DNA of 62,459 nt from Gallionellales bacterium GWA2_60_142 (GTDB lineage Bacteria > Pseudomonadota > Gammaproteobacteria > Burkholderiales > Gallionellaceae). Numbering within the stretch: the first letter of the stretch is position 1; every line of letters begins with the position of its first letter. The position numbers were made by a program, and so were the translations under genes. The notes under the pieces are model-generated. The model saw only the letters and a list, made by a program, of their open reading frames with translations, had not been told where the DNA came from and made no database searches. The stretch lies in NCBI GenBank assembly GCA_001801085.1, contig MGWR01000039.1, forward strand, positions 1 through 62,459, read 5' to 3'. This document shows, piece by piece, positions 29,795 to 38,618 of this stretch.

Positions 29795-30756
29795 TGTGCG
29801 CCGTTGTAACGCAAGGAATCGGCGACCTGCATCACCGTGCGCGCAGGCACCTCGCCGACCACGGTGATCAGATGATCGTTCGCAAGCTTGTGGTAGAGAT
29901 TCATCGCTCCGCGACTGGACAAGCCGTTGGCATCGTCCTCGTCACCGTCGTCCGGTTCGATGAAGACGGAGATCGCGCTCAGCCCATCCGAGAAAACCAA
30001 TTGCGTCACCGGCGCATGCCTGCCGCGCATCGGCCGCTGGATTTCCATGGTCTTCCTGAAACCGGCCGGCAATGCATCCACCACCCAGCCGCTGTTCACC
30101 GGCACACCGACTGCCACAGGCGCAACCTGACGGACGCCTTGCGCCGCCATCGAAGGAGCCGATTTGATCCAGGAACGGTCGACACCGCTACCGATCTGCA
30201 ACTGAGTGAAGGTATATTGCTCGACCGTTTTATTCTTATCGTCCAGCACAGAGGCCTTCAGCAGCAAGCCGGATACGTTGTGCGCCCACAGTTTGTGGGC
30301 GTAGCGCAGATTGTCCTTGGGCTGAAACAGGATGACCTGAGTGTCGTAGCCCGCAACCCGCTCCATGCCGACTTGGCCGGCCAGGTAGTTCGCGCTCAGC
30401 GCCGACAACTGCTCCGGCAGCAACGACGGGAACTTGCCGCTCCCCTGACTGCTGGTGCGCACCATCTTGTGATTATGGAATTCCCATACATGGCCGTTGT
30501 GGCGGATGATCTCGCGCTTGGGACCGTCCAGGCATTCCAGTTTTTCGTATTCGCCGTCCGATTCGACCACATGAATGATGCGCGAGGTCTCGACCCGGTT
30601 ACCGTACTGATAGATGAACACACCGCTGTAATCGGTCTGATGGCCTGCGAAGGCCATGGTCTTGAGCCAGTCCAGGCTGACTTGACGCCCCTCCGCGCAA
30701 GCGTTGCCGACAACCAGCAGCAAACCGGCAAACGCGATGCCCACCCTCATCGTCAC
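29791..30756 (-). CDS. rseB: Sigma-E regulatory protein RseB (MucB)
   Basis: Periplasmic protein that binds RseA and shields it from DegS cleavage; it senses lipid and LPS signals. 321 residues with a signal peptide ending NACAEG, an N-terminal LolA-like domain (YSGVFIYQYGNRVETSRIIH) and the MucB/RseB C-terminal domain (ALPAGFRKTMEIQRPM, ISVFIEP). Start is GTG 30756 overlapping the rseA stop, or ATG 30750 (GGAGG 10 nt upstream); both are possible. Confidence 0.92.
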   Translation of the reverse strand: MTMRVGIAFAGLLLVVGNACAEGRQVSLDWLKTMAFAGHQTDYSGVFIYQYGNRVETSRIIHVVESDGEYEKLECLDGPKREIIRHNGHVWEFHNHKMVRTSSQGSGKFPSLLPEQLSALSANYLAGQVGMERVAGYDTQVILFQPKDNLRYAHKLWAHNVSGLLLKASVLDDKNKTVEQYTFTQLQIGSGVDRSWIKSAPSMAAQGVRQVAPVAVGVPVNSGWVVDALPAGFRKTMEIQRPMRGRHAPVTQLVFSDGLSAISVFIEPDDGDEDDANGLSSRGAMNLYHKLANDHLITVVGEVPARTVMQVADSLRYNGAQ

Positions 30757-31247
30757 TTGGCCTCCGGGCTGTACGAAACGGTGCGAATATAAGAAGCACC
30801 GCCACTCATGTCCGCACTGGGAGAGAACTCCTGATGGGCCATCAGGTAATCGTTGGCCTTGAGTTGAATCTGCGCACTGGCCGGACGCAATGCACCCTGC
30901 TGCATTGCCAATTGCGGCGCGGCTTCCGGACTGATTTGCAGCGACATCCAGGCCACCACACCGACCGCCACCAGCGATGCCGCGGCGGACAAGGCAAATG
31001 CGCGTGCCTTCTGTTTCGTCGCACGAACACGCGGCGCAAGCACGACAGGTTCATCCTCCATGCATTCCCGCACCTTCGCGCTCAGGTCGTTATGGATATG
31101 TTCCGGCTGACGCAGAACATCGCCGATCAGGTGATAGATTTCCCAGTCCTTGTGGGTGTCGGAGCCGCGCCTGACTTCGCCGAACAGGCTATCCGCCTCG
31201 TCCTCGAACAGTTCGCCGTCCATCAATGCCGAAATTTGCTGTTTCAT
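30753..31247 (-). CDS. rseA: Anti-sigma-E factor RseA (MucA)
   Basis: Bitopic anti-sigma factor. The cytoplasmic N-terminus (MKQQISALMDGELFEDEADS) is the sigma-binding RseA_N domain; one transmembrane segment (about residues 95-113, AASLVAVGVVAWMSL) leads to a short periplasmic tail that RseB would bind. Start taken as ATG 31247 with AGGTGG upstream; a GTG three codons earlier overlaps rpoE. 164 residues. Confidence 0.9.
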   Translation of the reverse strand: MKQQISALMDGELFEDEADSLFGEVRRGSDTHKDWEIYHLIGDVLRQPEHIHNDLSAKVRECMEDEPVVLAPRVRATKQKARAFALSAAASLVAVGVVAWMSLQISPEAAPQLAMQQGALRPASAQIQLKANDYLMAHQEFSPSADMSGGASYIRTVSYSPEAK

Positions 31248-31249
31248 GT

Positions 31250-31849
31250 CTACCACCTGTTACCTTTGCTGGTTTCTAACAACGGACGCAGGCTCTCAGC
31301 CACTGCCTCCCGCGCCCGGAAAATCCTCGATCTCACCGTGCCTATCGGGCAATTCATCACACTGGCGATCTCTTCGTAACTCAACCCTTCGATCTCGCGC
31401 AGCGTCAACGCACTGCGCAAATCCTCAGGCAACTGCAGCAGCGACGCCTGCACCACATTGACCACCTGTTTGCTCATCAGTTCGTTTTCCGGCGTACTGA
31501 CCTCGTGCAGCAGGCTCGCCTCCTCGAACGACTCTGCTTCGTCCGTATCGAACAGCGTCGTGGTCGGCGCACGCCGCTTACTTGCCAGCAAGTAATTCTT
31601 CGCCGTATTGATGCCGATTCGGTACAGCCAAGTATAAAACGCGCTCTCGCCGCGGAAGCCAGGCAAGGCGCGATACGCCTTGATGAACGCATCCTGCGTT
31701 ACATCCTCCGCTTCGGCCGGGTCGCGCACGAACCGCGAGATCAGCCGCCCCAACCTGCGCTGGTATTTGGATACCAGCAGATCGAAGGCATGCTTGTCGC
31801 CGCGCTGAACCCGCTCCACCAACAGTTGATCGACTTCCCGATCTGCCAT
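31250..31849 (-). CDS. rpoE: RNA polymerase sigma factor RpoE (AlgU)
   Basis: ECF sigma factor for envelope stress. 199 residues with sigma region 2 (RFVRDPAEAEDVTQDAFIKAYRAL) split by no insert, and region 4 helix-turn-helix (LSYEEIASVMNCPIGTVRSR). First gene of the rpoE-rseA-rseB-rseC-mucD operon. An upstream promoter with a sigma-E -35 box supports autoregulation. Confidence 0.96.
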   Translation of the reverse strand: MADREVDQLLVERVQRGDKHAFDLLVSKYQRRLGRLISRFVRDPAEAEDVTQDAFIKAYRALPGFRGESAFYTWLYRIGINTAKNYLLASKRRAPTTTLFDTDEAESFEEASLLHEVSTPENELMSKQVVNVVQASLLQLPEDLRSALTLREIEGLSYEEIASVMNCPIGTVRSRIFRAREAVAESLRPLLETSKGNRW

Positions 31850-31951
31850 CCCAAATTATTCCGATTGTCGTTTTGACTGCCGCTTGCATCGCGGGCCGCC
31901 AGTATAACCGCTCCGCTTCGCCTGCGTCAGCCGGATGGGCGGCGCGGTGAA

Positions 31952-31979
31952 TGCGACCCGGCGATACCGAATAAGTTCC
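31952..31979 (-). promoter_or_regulatory. Candidate sigma-E promoter of rpoE operon
   Basis: On the minus strand GGAACTT (31979-31973), a perfect sigma-E -35 core, is followed after 16 bp by TCGCA (31956-31952), a partial match to the sigma-E -10 (TCTGA/TCAAA). It lies about 100 bp upstream of the rpoE ATG. Confidence 0.55.
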
Positions 31980-32017
31980 GTTCCGTGCAAACAGATTCTT
32001 TCAGGGGCCGGCTCTTT

Positions 32018-32026
32018 TGCTATAGT
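32018..32026 (+). promoter_or_regulatory. Extended -10 element upstream of nadB
   Basis: TGCTATAGT matches the extended -10 consensus (TGnTATAAT with one mismatch) 25 bp before the nadB ATG. No good -35 is seen, as is often so for extended -10 promoters. Confidence 0.4.
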
Positions 32027-32050
32027 TCCGGCTTGGAACACTCATCGGAC

Positions 32051-33637
32051 ATGCAAGTGCTGAAATTCGACACGCTGATCATCGGCAGCGGCCTCGCTGG
32101 CCTGACGCTGGCCCTCAAACTGGCCGACACCCAGCGCGTGGGACTGATCACCAAAAAATCCCTGCTGGATGGCGCGAGCAGTTGGGCACAGGGCGGCATC
32201 GCCGCAGTGCTGTCGGAAAGCGACTCGCTGGACTCGCATGTTCAGGACACCTTCACGGCCGGCGCAGGCCTGTGCGATGCAATCGCCACCCGCCATGTCG
32301 TCGAACACGGCAAGACCGCCATCGACTGGCTGATTTCCCAAGGCGTGGCTTTCACCCGCGACGATGCCAGCGACATGGGCTACCACCTCACCCGCGAAGG
32401 CGGGCACAGTCATCGCCGCATCATCCATGCAGCCGATGCAACCGGCTTGGCGGTGCAAGAGACCCTGTCGGCCCGCGTGCTGCGTCACCCGAACATCACG
32501 GTGCTGGAAAATCACATCTCGGTCGATCTGATTACCGGCAAGAAGCTGGGGCTGGCGGACAATCGCTGTTATGGGGCGTACGCCCTGAACTGCCTCAGCG
32601 ACGAAGTCATCACCATCGCCGCGCAGGACACCATCCTGGCGACCGGCGGCAGCGGCAAGGTCTACCTCTACACCACCAACCCGGACACGGCGACCGGCGA
32701 CGGCATCGCGATGGCCTGGCGCGCCGGCTGCCGCATCGCCAACATGGAGTTCATCCAGTTCCACCCGACCTGTCTGTACCACCCGCATGCAAAGTCTTTC
32801 CTGATCAGCGAGGCGGTGCGCGGCGAAGGCGGCATACTGAAGCTGCCGGACGGCACGCGCTTCATGCCCGCCCACGACGCGCGCGCGGAACTCGCGCCGC
32901 GCGACGTGGTAGCGCGTGCGATCGACTTCGAAATGAAGAAACACGGGCTGGATTGCGTCTATCTGGATATCTCGCACCAATCGGTCGAGTTCTTGCAAGA
33001 ACACTTCCCGACCATCTATGCGCGCTGCCTCAAGCTGGGCATCAACATCAGCAAGGAGCCGATTCCCGTGGTGCCCGCGGCGCATTACACCTGCGGCGGC
33101 GTCATGGCCGACTTGTCCGCGCGCACCGATATCGAGAACCTGTATGCGGTCGGTGAAACCGCTTACACCGGCTTGCACGGCGCAAACCGGCTGGCCAGCA
33201 ACTCGCTGCTGGAATGTCTGGTGTTCGCCGATGCCGCAGCGCAGGACATCCTCGCCAAAACACCCCGTCCTCTGCCACCGCTGCCCGCATGGGACGAAAG
33301 CCGAGTCACCGATGCGGACGAGCAGATCGTCATCTCGCACAACTGGGCCGAGCTGCGCCACTTCATGTGGGATTACGTCGGCATCGTGCGCACCAACAAG
33401 CGGCTGCAGCGGGCGCAGCACCGCATCCAGTTGCTGCAGGACGAGATCAACGAGTACTACACCAACTTCCACATCAGCCCGGACCTGCTGGAACTTCGCA
33501 ATCTGGTAATGAACGCGGAGTTAATCGTGCAGAGCGCGCTGCTGCGCCACGAAAGCCGCGGCCTGCATTTCAGCAAGGACTATCCGGAAATGCTGCCGAC
33601 CGCGCAGCCCACCATCCTCACGCCGGCGAAACGCTAG
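32051..33637 (+). CDS. nadB: L-aspartate oxidase
   Basis: FAD enzyme of de novo NAD synthesis, oxidising aspartate to iminoaspartate for NadA. 528 residues from ATG 32051 ([18 protein letters not shown]); a frame open further upstream crosses the promoter. Signatures: dinucleotide-binding [31 protein letters not shown] and HTCGG-like [30 protein letters not shown]. Divergent from rpoE, as in E. coli; its 3' end overlaps the converging ygfX by 4 bp. Confidence 0.96.
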   Translation: MQVLKFDTLIIGSGLAGLTLALKLADTQRVGLITKKSLLDGASSWAQGGIAAVLSESDSLDSHVQDTFTAGAGLCDAIATRHVVEHGKTAIDWLISQGVAFTRDDASDMGYHLTREGGHSHRRIIHAADATGLAVQETLSARVLRHPNITVLENHISVDLITGKKLGLADNRCYGAYALNCLSDEVITIAAQDTILATGGSGKVYLYTTNPDTATGDGIAMAWRAGCRIANMEFIQFHPTCLYHPHAKSFLISEAVRGEGGILKLPDGTRFMPAHDARAELAPRDVVARAIDFEMKKHGLDCVYLDISHQSVEFLQEHFPTIYARCLKLGINISKEPIPVVPAAHYTCGGVMADLSARTDIENLYAVGETAYTGLHGANRLASNSLLECLVFADAAAQDILAKTPRPLPPLPAWDESRVTDADEQIVISHNWAELRHFMWDYVGIVRTNKRLQRAQHRIQLLQDEINEYYTNFHISPDLLELRNLVMNAELIVQSALLRHESRGLHFSKDYPEMLPTAQPTILTPAKR

Positions 33638-34035
33638 TCGTATCTGAGGCGGATGCACAGTTTGCGAAAAGCTTCTTCCCCCAACGCATCCGGAAATATC
33701 GTGCGCGAGACAGGCCGGCGCTTGCCGTCAGGCTTGATGCGCAATACCACGAACCAGGGAGTGACGACGCTGCTGCCTGCAACCTGCCCGCTCAGCACGG
33801 AGCCGTCGCGAGCGACGACCGTCGCCACGCGATCCTCTACGGAGAGGCTGAGCCACGATGCCGGCAACAGCAACCACGCATCGCGAGCCAGGTGATAAGA
33901 CAGACTGGCAGCCACCGGCAAGGACATCGCAACAGCGAAAAGCATCGGTACGGCGACGGCATACACCGCCCAAGCGGCGATCAGATGCGACAATAGCAAC
34001 AGGACGGCAAGATACAACGAAGAACGAATCGCCAT
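33634..34035 (-). CDS. YgfX/CptA-like small membrane protein
   Basis: 133 residues with two closely spaced N-terminal helices ([20 protein letters not shown] and [20 protein letters not shown]) followed by a basic cytoplasmic domain ([38 protein letters not shown]). This is the layout of the YgfX/CptA family, described in E. coli as the toxin partner of SdhE. No sdhE-like gene is adjacent here, so a toxin role is not implied. Position next to nadB and the rpoE region is common in betaproteobacteria. Confidence 0.7.
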   Translation of the reverse strand: MAIRSSLYLAVLLLLSHLIAAWAVYAVAVPMLFAVAMSLPVAASLSYHLARDAWLLLPASWLSLSVEDRVATVVARDGSVLSGQVAGSSVVTPWFVVLRIKPDGKRRPVSRTIFPDALGEEAFRKLCIRLRYD

Positions 34036-34050
34036 TCCGAACGCGGCGGA

Positions 34051-35322
34051 TCAGAACACAAAGATGGCGACTATGCCCAGCAGCACCAGCGCCACGATAA
34101 CGAACAACAAAAAGTTGCCAACACGGGAGGCGGCAACTGGCCGGGACGGTTGAACGGCAGGACGAGCGGACGGTGAAGGCGCGACAGGGGGCGGAGGCGC
34201 GGCCTTGGGTACCTTGACGGTCTGCGCACTGCGATTGATCTCTTCCATGCTGGGACGCGTCAGTTTCAGGGTCTTGGATAATTGATCCACTTCTTCCGAT
34301 GTGGCGGTCATCGCAGCCAGGCGCATCGTCGCGACACCGGAATCGAAAGCCTGCGACAGTTTCGCCGAAGAAACCGCACCCGCAGCCTCTTCGGCATCGG
34401 CGTTCCGGCTACCTGTCACCGAGATCGCATCAGGCAGCTTCTTCTCTCCTCCGGCCGGGGGCTTGGACACGTCGAGCGGCTGGCCCGAACGCGGCAAAGT
34501 GTCGCGGCACGCACGCAGGTCGGAAGCAAAATCCTTGGCATTTTGATAGCGATCATCGACCGATTTGGCCAGCGACTTGGCGACGATGAAATTGAGCATC
34601 TCGGGCAAACCCGGGTTGATCGCATTGGGCGAAGGCGGTGCCGCATTCAGCGTCTGGTACATGATGGCGTTGACGTTCTCGCCGTTGAAAGGCGCCTGCC
34701 CGGTCAGCATCTCGTAGAGCATCACGCCCAGCGAGAAGATGTCCGAACGCTGGTCGATGTTCCGGCCCATCACCTGCTCGGGCGACATGTACTTGGGCGA
34801 GCCGAGCACCATGCCGGTCTGGGTGCGCACCGCAGACGACGCCATGCGCGCGATGCCGAAGTCGGTGATCTTAACGTGACCGTCGCGCACCACCATGATA
34901 TTGGACGGCTTGACGTCGCGGTGCACGATCTCGTGCTCGTGCGCGTAAGCCAGCCCCTGCGCCACCTGTGCCACGATGTCCAGCACCTGGTCGACCGGCA
35001 GCAATCCGCCGTCATTCATGATGTCGCGCAGTTCGCGCCCCTGCAGGAACTCCATCGCGATATAGGCGACATCGCCGCTCTTGCCCACATCGTAAATCGT
35101 CACGATGTTCGGATGATTGAGCCGGCCGGCCGCCTTGGCTTCCTGATAGAAGCGGCCTTCGTACTCCTCCTTCTCGTCCATCGCCAGGCCGAGGTTGATG
35201 GTCTTGATCGCGACCACGCGGTCGATCAGCGGATCCCTGGCCTTGTAGACCACACCCATCGCGCCCTGCCCGAGTTCGCCGAGCACCTCGTAGCGCCCCA
35301 GCTGGCTAATCATGGATTCCAT
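34051..35322 (-). CDS. Membrane-anchored Ser/Thr protein kinase (PknB-like catalytic domain)
   Basis: Eukaryotic-type kinase of 423 residues. Glycine loop LGQGAMGVVYKARD, catalytic Lys in VAIKTI, HRDVKPSNIMV, DFGIAR and the APE-region SPKYMSPEQVMG are all intact, so it should be active. Residues about 275-395 are a variable linker, and a single C-terminal helix (LLFVIVALVLLGIVAIFVF) makes it tail-anchored with the kinase in the cytoplasm and no extracellular sensor. It follows the nucleotide cyclase gene by 26 bp on the same strand, suggesting a shared pathway. Confidence 0.9.
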   Translation of the reverse strand: MESMISQLGRYEVLGELGQGAMGVVYKARDPLIDRVVAIKTINLGLAMDEKEEYEGRFYQEAKAAGRLNHPNIVTIYDVGKSGDVAYIAMEFLQGRELRDIMNDGGLLPVDQVLDIVAQVAQGLAYAHEHEIVHRDVKPSNIMVVRDGHVKITDFGIARMASSAVRTQTGMVLGSPKYMSPEQVMGRNIDQRSDIFSLGVMLYEMLTGQAPFNGENVNAIMYQTLNAAPPSPNAINPGLPEMLNFIVAKSLAKSVDDRYQNAKDFASDLRACRDTLPRSGQPLDVSKPPAGGEKKLPDAISVTGSRNADAEEAAGAVSSAKLSQAFDSGVATMRLAAMTATSEEVDQLSKTLKLTRPSMEEINRSAQTVKVPKAAPPPPVAPSPSARPAVQPSRPVAASRVGNFLLFVIVALVLLGIVAIFVF

Positions 35323-35348
35323 CCATAAAAGTCTTCATCGTCGCGTCC

Positions 35349-36629
35349 CTACTGGCCGCAAAAGCCCGGCCTGATGCGCACCGTCTTGCCCGACACGATA
35401 TCGACACTCTGGGTAGAAATGCCACCAGCGGAATGACTGACGATCACGCTATGCTTCCCGGGCGCGACCGCCACAGTCAACGGAACCCCGGCACTTGTCT
35501 TGCCCTTTTGCGAGCCATCCACGAACACTTGGGCGCCTTCCTTGCAACTGACCGAAACGAACCCGTTCTCTCCTCTGTCGGCAGGCGCGAACAAACTCCC
35601 GTTCTTTGCGCCATCCGTCGCTTTGGCTTGGGCTGCGGCCTTCTTGTCCGCCAGCTTCTTTTCAGCCTGTTTTTGCTCGGCGGCCTTCTTCTCGGCAGGC
35701 TTCTGCACACTATCCTTCTTTTTGTCCGGGACTGGCGCCGCTTCCGCGGTCTTGCCGCCGGACTGTGACTTCGCCGCAACCTCAGCCACGACGGCAGATA
35801 TAGGCTGGACCGCATCGGCGACATTCTGCGCATCGCCCGCTTCATCCGTACCGGAAAATTTCACCACCAGCCCGGCAGATAGCAATAACGCGACGCCGAC
35901 TCCAGCATAGATGGCGCGCTTCCGGGGTTCGATTTCGACGATACGGGCGACCAGCGTTGACACGACACCGTCCAGTTGCGTTGCTGCGGTATTCCACGCC
36001 TGACCGACCCGCGCCCATGCCAAAGAAATTGCAGCAGACTGCCCGCCACTCCCCGCAACCGCCGCAGATGTCTTCGACGTCACCTCGCCCGGATAGCCGA
36101 TCGCATACACCTCGTGCTCGCGCACATGCTTGTCGGTGCGGGAACCCTGATAGTGGAACATCTCGGCGTACTGATGCGAAAGACGCGAAACGGCATCGAA
36201 ATAGGAACGCGACACCAGCACCTGACCGGAATCGGCAAACCCCATCACGCGCTGCGCGACATTGATACCGTCGCCGACGATATTCGGCTGACCGTTGATA
36301 TCCCTGACCAGGCGCACCGGCCCGAGATTGACCCCCATGCGCACCAGCAAAGGATTATCGGACTTCGGATCTTCCTTCAACAGACTCTCGCGCAGGCTCA
36401 ATGCCGCCTTGAGCGCATCTTCCACATCGCCGAGGAAATTGATGGCCGCACCGTCCCCGGTATCGAGGATGATACGGTCGGCGACCGGCACGTCGCGTAT
36501 CGCCTCGGAAAGATAACTATTGAACCGCTCTTTCAGCGAAATCTGCCCAGCCACCGACTTCTTGGAATATTCGACGATATCCAGGAAGAAAACACTGCAC
36601 ATGATGGTTTTGTTGCCTCGGTCTTCCAT
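35349..36629 (-). CDS. Class III adenylate/guanylate cyclase with C-terminal PEGA domain
   Basis: 426 residues. The N-terminal catalytic domain (about 8-190) has both metal-binding aspartates (FFLDIVEYSKKS, DTGDGAAINFLGD) and the transition-state Asn/Arg pair in GDGINVAQRVMGF. A single helix follows (about 235-255, AIYAGVGVALLLSAGLVVKF), then a Lys/Ala-rich linker (KKAAEQKQAEKKLADKK) and a PEGA-type beta domain (VSVSCKEGAQVFVDGSQKG) in the periplasm. This is a cytoplasmic cyclase anchored to an extracytoplasmic carbohydrate-binding-like module. Whether the product is cAMP or cGMP is not decided by what I see. Confidence 0.85.
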   Translation of the reverse strand: MEDRGNKTIMCSVFFLDIVEYSKKSVAGQISLKERFNSYLSEAIRDVPVADRIILDTGDGAAINFLGDVEDALKAALSLRESLLKEDPKSDNPLLVRMGVNLGPVRLVRDINGQPNIVGDGINVAQRVMGFADSGQVLVSRSYFDAVSRLSHQYAEMFHYQGSRTDKHVREHEVYAIGYPGEVTSKTSAAVAGSGGQSAAISLAWARVGQAWNTAATQLDGVVSTLVARIVEIEPRKRAIYAGVGVALLLSAGLVVKFSGTDEAGDAQNVADAVQPISAVVAEVAAKSQSGGKTAEAAPVPDKKKDSVQKPAEKKAAEQKQAEKKLADKKAAAQAKATDGAKNGSLFAPADRGENGFVSVSCKEGAQVFVDGSQKGKTSAGVPLTVAVAPGKHSVIVSHSAGGISTQSVDIVSGKTVRIRPGFCGQ

Positions 36630-36697
36630 TCAGGCTTCCATTACTATGCTATCGGTTATTTTTGGGCGTTAATCAACGGCGCAGATTCTAGAGATAG

Positions 36698-37645
36698 TCA
36701 GCGTTTTGCACCAGCTTTAGTTTGCCCTGCCCTGCCCCGCGCCGGCGTACGCGGACGTCCCGTTGCAGCGCGCGGACGACGTACATCCTTCGCGGGCGGC
36801 TTGCGGGCAGACTGTGGTGCTGCCGCATCGGCACTTTCGGTAGCCATCCCGACCCAGTCGAGCACCTGCGCCACTTCCCCCTCGCCCAACTCGGCGGTCA
36901 TGCCACGCTTCAGGCGCGGCGGCAGGTTGACCAAGCCGAAGCGCACCCGGATCAGGCGGCTGACCGGCAAGCCCAGCGCATCGAAGCTGCGCCGCACCAC
37001 GCGATTGCGACCTTCCTTGAGCATCACGCGATACCAGTGATTGAAGCCCTCGCCGCCCTCGTCCTCGATCTTCTCGAACTTGACATTGCCGTCGTCGAGA
37101 TCGATTCCCTGCTTCAGCAATTGAGCTATTTGTTCGTCGGTCATGGTTCCCTGCACGCGCACCGCATATTCGCGCTCCACTTCGAAGCGCGGGTGCATCA
37201 GACGGTTGGCCAAATCGCCGGAAGTGGTGAAGATCAGCAGTCCGCTGGTATTGAAATCCAGCCGCCCGATGGCGACCCATTTCTGCCCGCGCAGCTTGGG
37301 CAGCTTGTCGAACACGCTGGCGCGACCTTCCGGATCGTCGCGGCTGACGATCTCGCCTTCCGGCTTGTGGTACAGCAATATCCGCACGGCATGTTCGCGT
37401 TCGCCGACGCGTATGGTGCGGCGCTCCGTCTTCACCAGATCGCCCGCCACCACGCGCATACCCAGCGTGGCCGGCTCGCCGTTCACGCTGACGCGTCCGG
37501 CGGCAATCCATTCTTCCATTTCGCGGCGAGAACCGAACCCGGCTTGGGCCAGCACTTTTTGCAGCCGCTCTCCGACCTCGACCTCAGGTGCCTCGTCGAA
37601 CTCGATGGGCTGCTCATCCGGATTGCGTCTATTTTTCTTGTTCAT
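36698..37645 (-). CDS. rluB: 23S rRNA pseudouridine synthase RluB
   Basis: RsuA-family enzyme forming pseudouridine 2605 of 23S rRNA. N-terminal S4 RNA-binding domain ([20 protein letters not shown]), catalytic aspartate in [14 protein letters not shown], and [17 protein letters not shown]. The 315 residues end in a basic Ala/Pro/Arg-rich tail ([18 protein letters not shown]), common in RluB. Start overlaps the recR stop (ATGA). Confidence 0.94.
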   Translation of the reverse strand: MNKKNRRNPDEQPIEFDEAPEVEVGERLQKVLAQAGFGSRREMEEWIAAGRVSVNGEPATLGMRVVAGDLVKTERRTIRVGEREHAVRILLYHKPEGEIVSRDDPEGRASVFDKLPKLRGQKWVAIGRLDFNTSGLLIFTTSGDLANRLMHPRFEVEREYAVRVQGTMTDEQIAQLLKQGIDLDDGNVKFEKIEDEGGEGFNHWYRVMLKEGRNRVVRRSFDALGLPVSRLIRVRFGLVNLPPRLKRGMTAELGEGEVAQVLDWVGMATESADAAAPQSARKPPAKDVRRPRAATGRPRTPARGRAGQTKAGAKR

Positions 37646-38238
37646 GCCGTCACCTCGCGTCGCTCCAACACGGCCTGCGCCAGTGTGCCACTATCCACCT
37701 GCTCCAATTCGCCGCCCACCGGCAACCCGCGCGCAATGCGCGATACCTTCAATCCCTGCGCCCGCAGCAGGCTGGTCAGGTAATGCGCAGTCGCATCACC
37801 CTCAACGGTGAAGTTGGTCGCCAGAATCACTTCACGCACCTGTTCGCGTGCGCGCTTGAGCAGCCGGTCGAAATGCAATTCCTTCGCGCCTATGCCATCC
37901 AGCGGCGACAAGCGCCCCATCAGCACGAAATACATGCCGCGATAGCACTGTGTCTGCTCCATCATCAACAGATCCGCAGGCATCTCGACCACGCACAGCA
38001 CTTCCGTGTCGCGCTTGGACGACGCGCACAGTTCGCACACTTCGAGTTCCGAGAAATTATTGCACTTGCTGCAATGATGAATATTGCTGGCGGCCCGCTC
38101 CAGCGACTGCGCCAGGCGCAAAGCCCCGGCGCGGTCCCGCTGCAACAAGTGGTAGGCCATGCGCTGCGCGGACTTCGGCCCGACACCGGGCAGGCAGCGC
38201 AACGCGGCGATCAATTCTTCGAGATGCGAAGGCATCAT
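37642..38238 (-). CDS. recR: Recombination mediator RecR
   Basis: Works with RecF and RecO to load RecA on SSB-coated DNA. 198 residues: helix-hairpin-helix ([20 protein letters not shown]), zinc finger [16 protein letters not shown], and a Toprim domain ([34 protein letters not shown]). Belongs to dnaX-ybaB-recR. Confidence 0.97.
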   Translation of the reverse strand: MMPSHLEELIAALRCLPGVGPKSAQRMAYHLLQRDRAGALRLAQSLERAASNIHHCSKCNNFSELEVCELCASSKRDTEVLCVVEMPADLLMMEQTQCYRGMYFVLMGRLSPLDGIGAKELHFDRLLKRAREQVREVILATNFTVEGDATAHYLTSLLRAQGLKVSRIARGLPVGGELEQVDSGTLAQAVLERREVTA

Positions 38239-38275
38239 CGGAGAACCTCAATCGACCTGTTTGCGGAAACGGCCA

Positions 38276-38602
38276 TCAAAACGGAAGTTTCATGCCGGGC
38301 GGCAAGCCCATCCCGGCGGTGAACGCACCCATGCGTTGCGACGTGGTGGCTTCGGCCTTCTTCATCGCATCGTTCAGCGCCAGCACGATCAGGTCTTCCA
38401 ACATTTCCTTGTCGTCAGCCAGCAGGCTGTCGTCCAGCGACACGCGGCGCACTTCGTGCCCGCAGGTCATCACCACCTTGACCATGCCGGAACCGGCTTG
38501 GCCCTCGACCTCGACGGTCGCCAACTCGGCCTGCGCCTTTTGCATGTTTTGCTGCATCTGCTGTGCCTGTTTCATCAGGCCACCCAAACCACCCTTCATC
38601 AT
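38276..38602 (-). CDS. ybaB: YbaB/EbfC nucleoid-associated protein
   Basis: Small dimeric DNA-binding protein. Start at ATG 38602 ([16 protein letters not shown]) because AAGGAAG lies 7 nt upstream; the longer open frame overlaps dnaX. 108 residues, family length 105-110, with the coiled [15 protein letters not shown] segment and the core [20 protein letters not shown]. Sits between dnaX and recR as usual. Confidence 0.94.
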   Translation of the reverse strand: MMKGGLGGLMKQAQQMQQNMQKAQAELATVEVEGQAGSGMVKVVMTCGHEVRRVSLDDSLLADDKEMLEDLIVLALNDAMKKAEATTSQRMGAFTAGMGLPPGMKLPF

Positions 38603-38618
38603 TTCGTTGCTTCCTTTC

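Noticed and set aside
33634-34035. CptA-CptB (YgfX-SdhE) toxin-antitoxin pair
   Set aside because: Only the YgfX-like protein is present; no SdhE-like gene is adjacent, so a toxin-antitoxin call is not supported.
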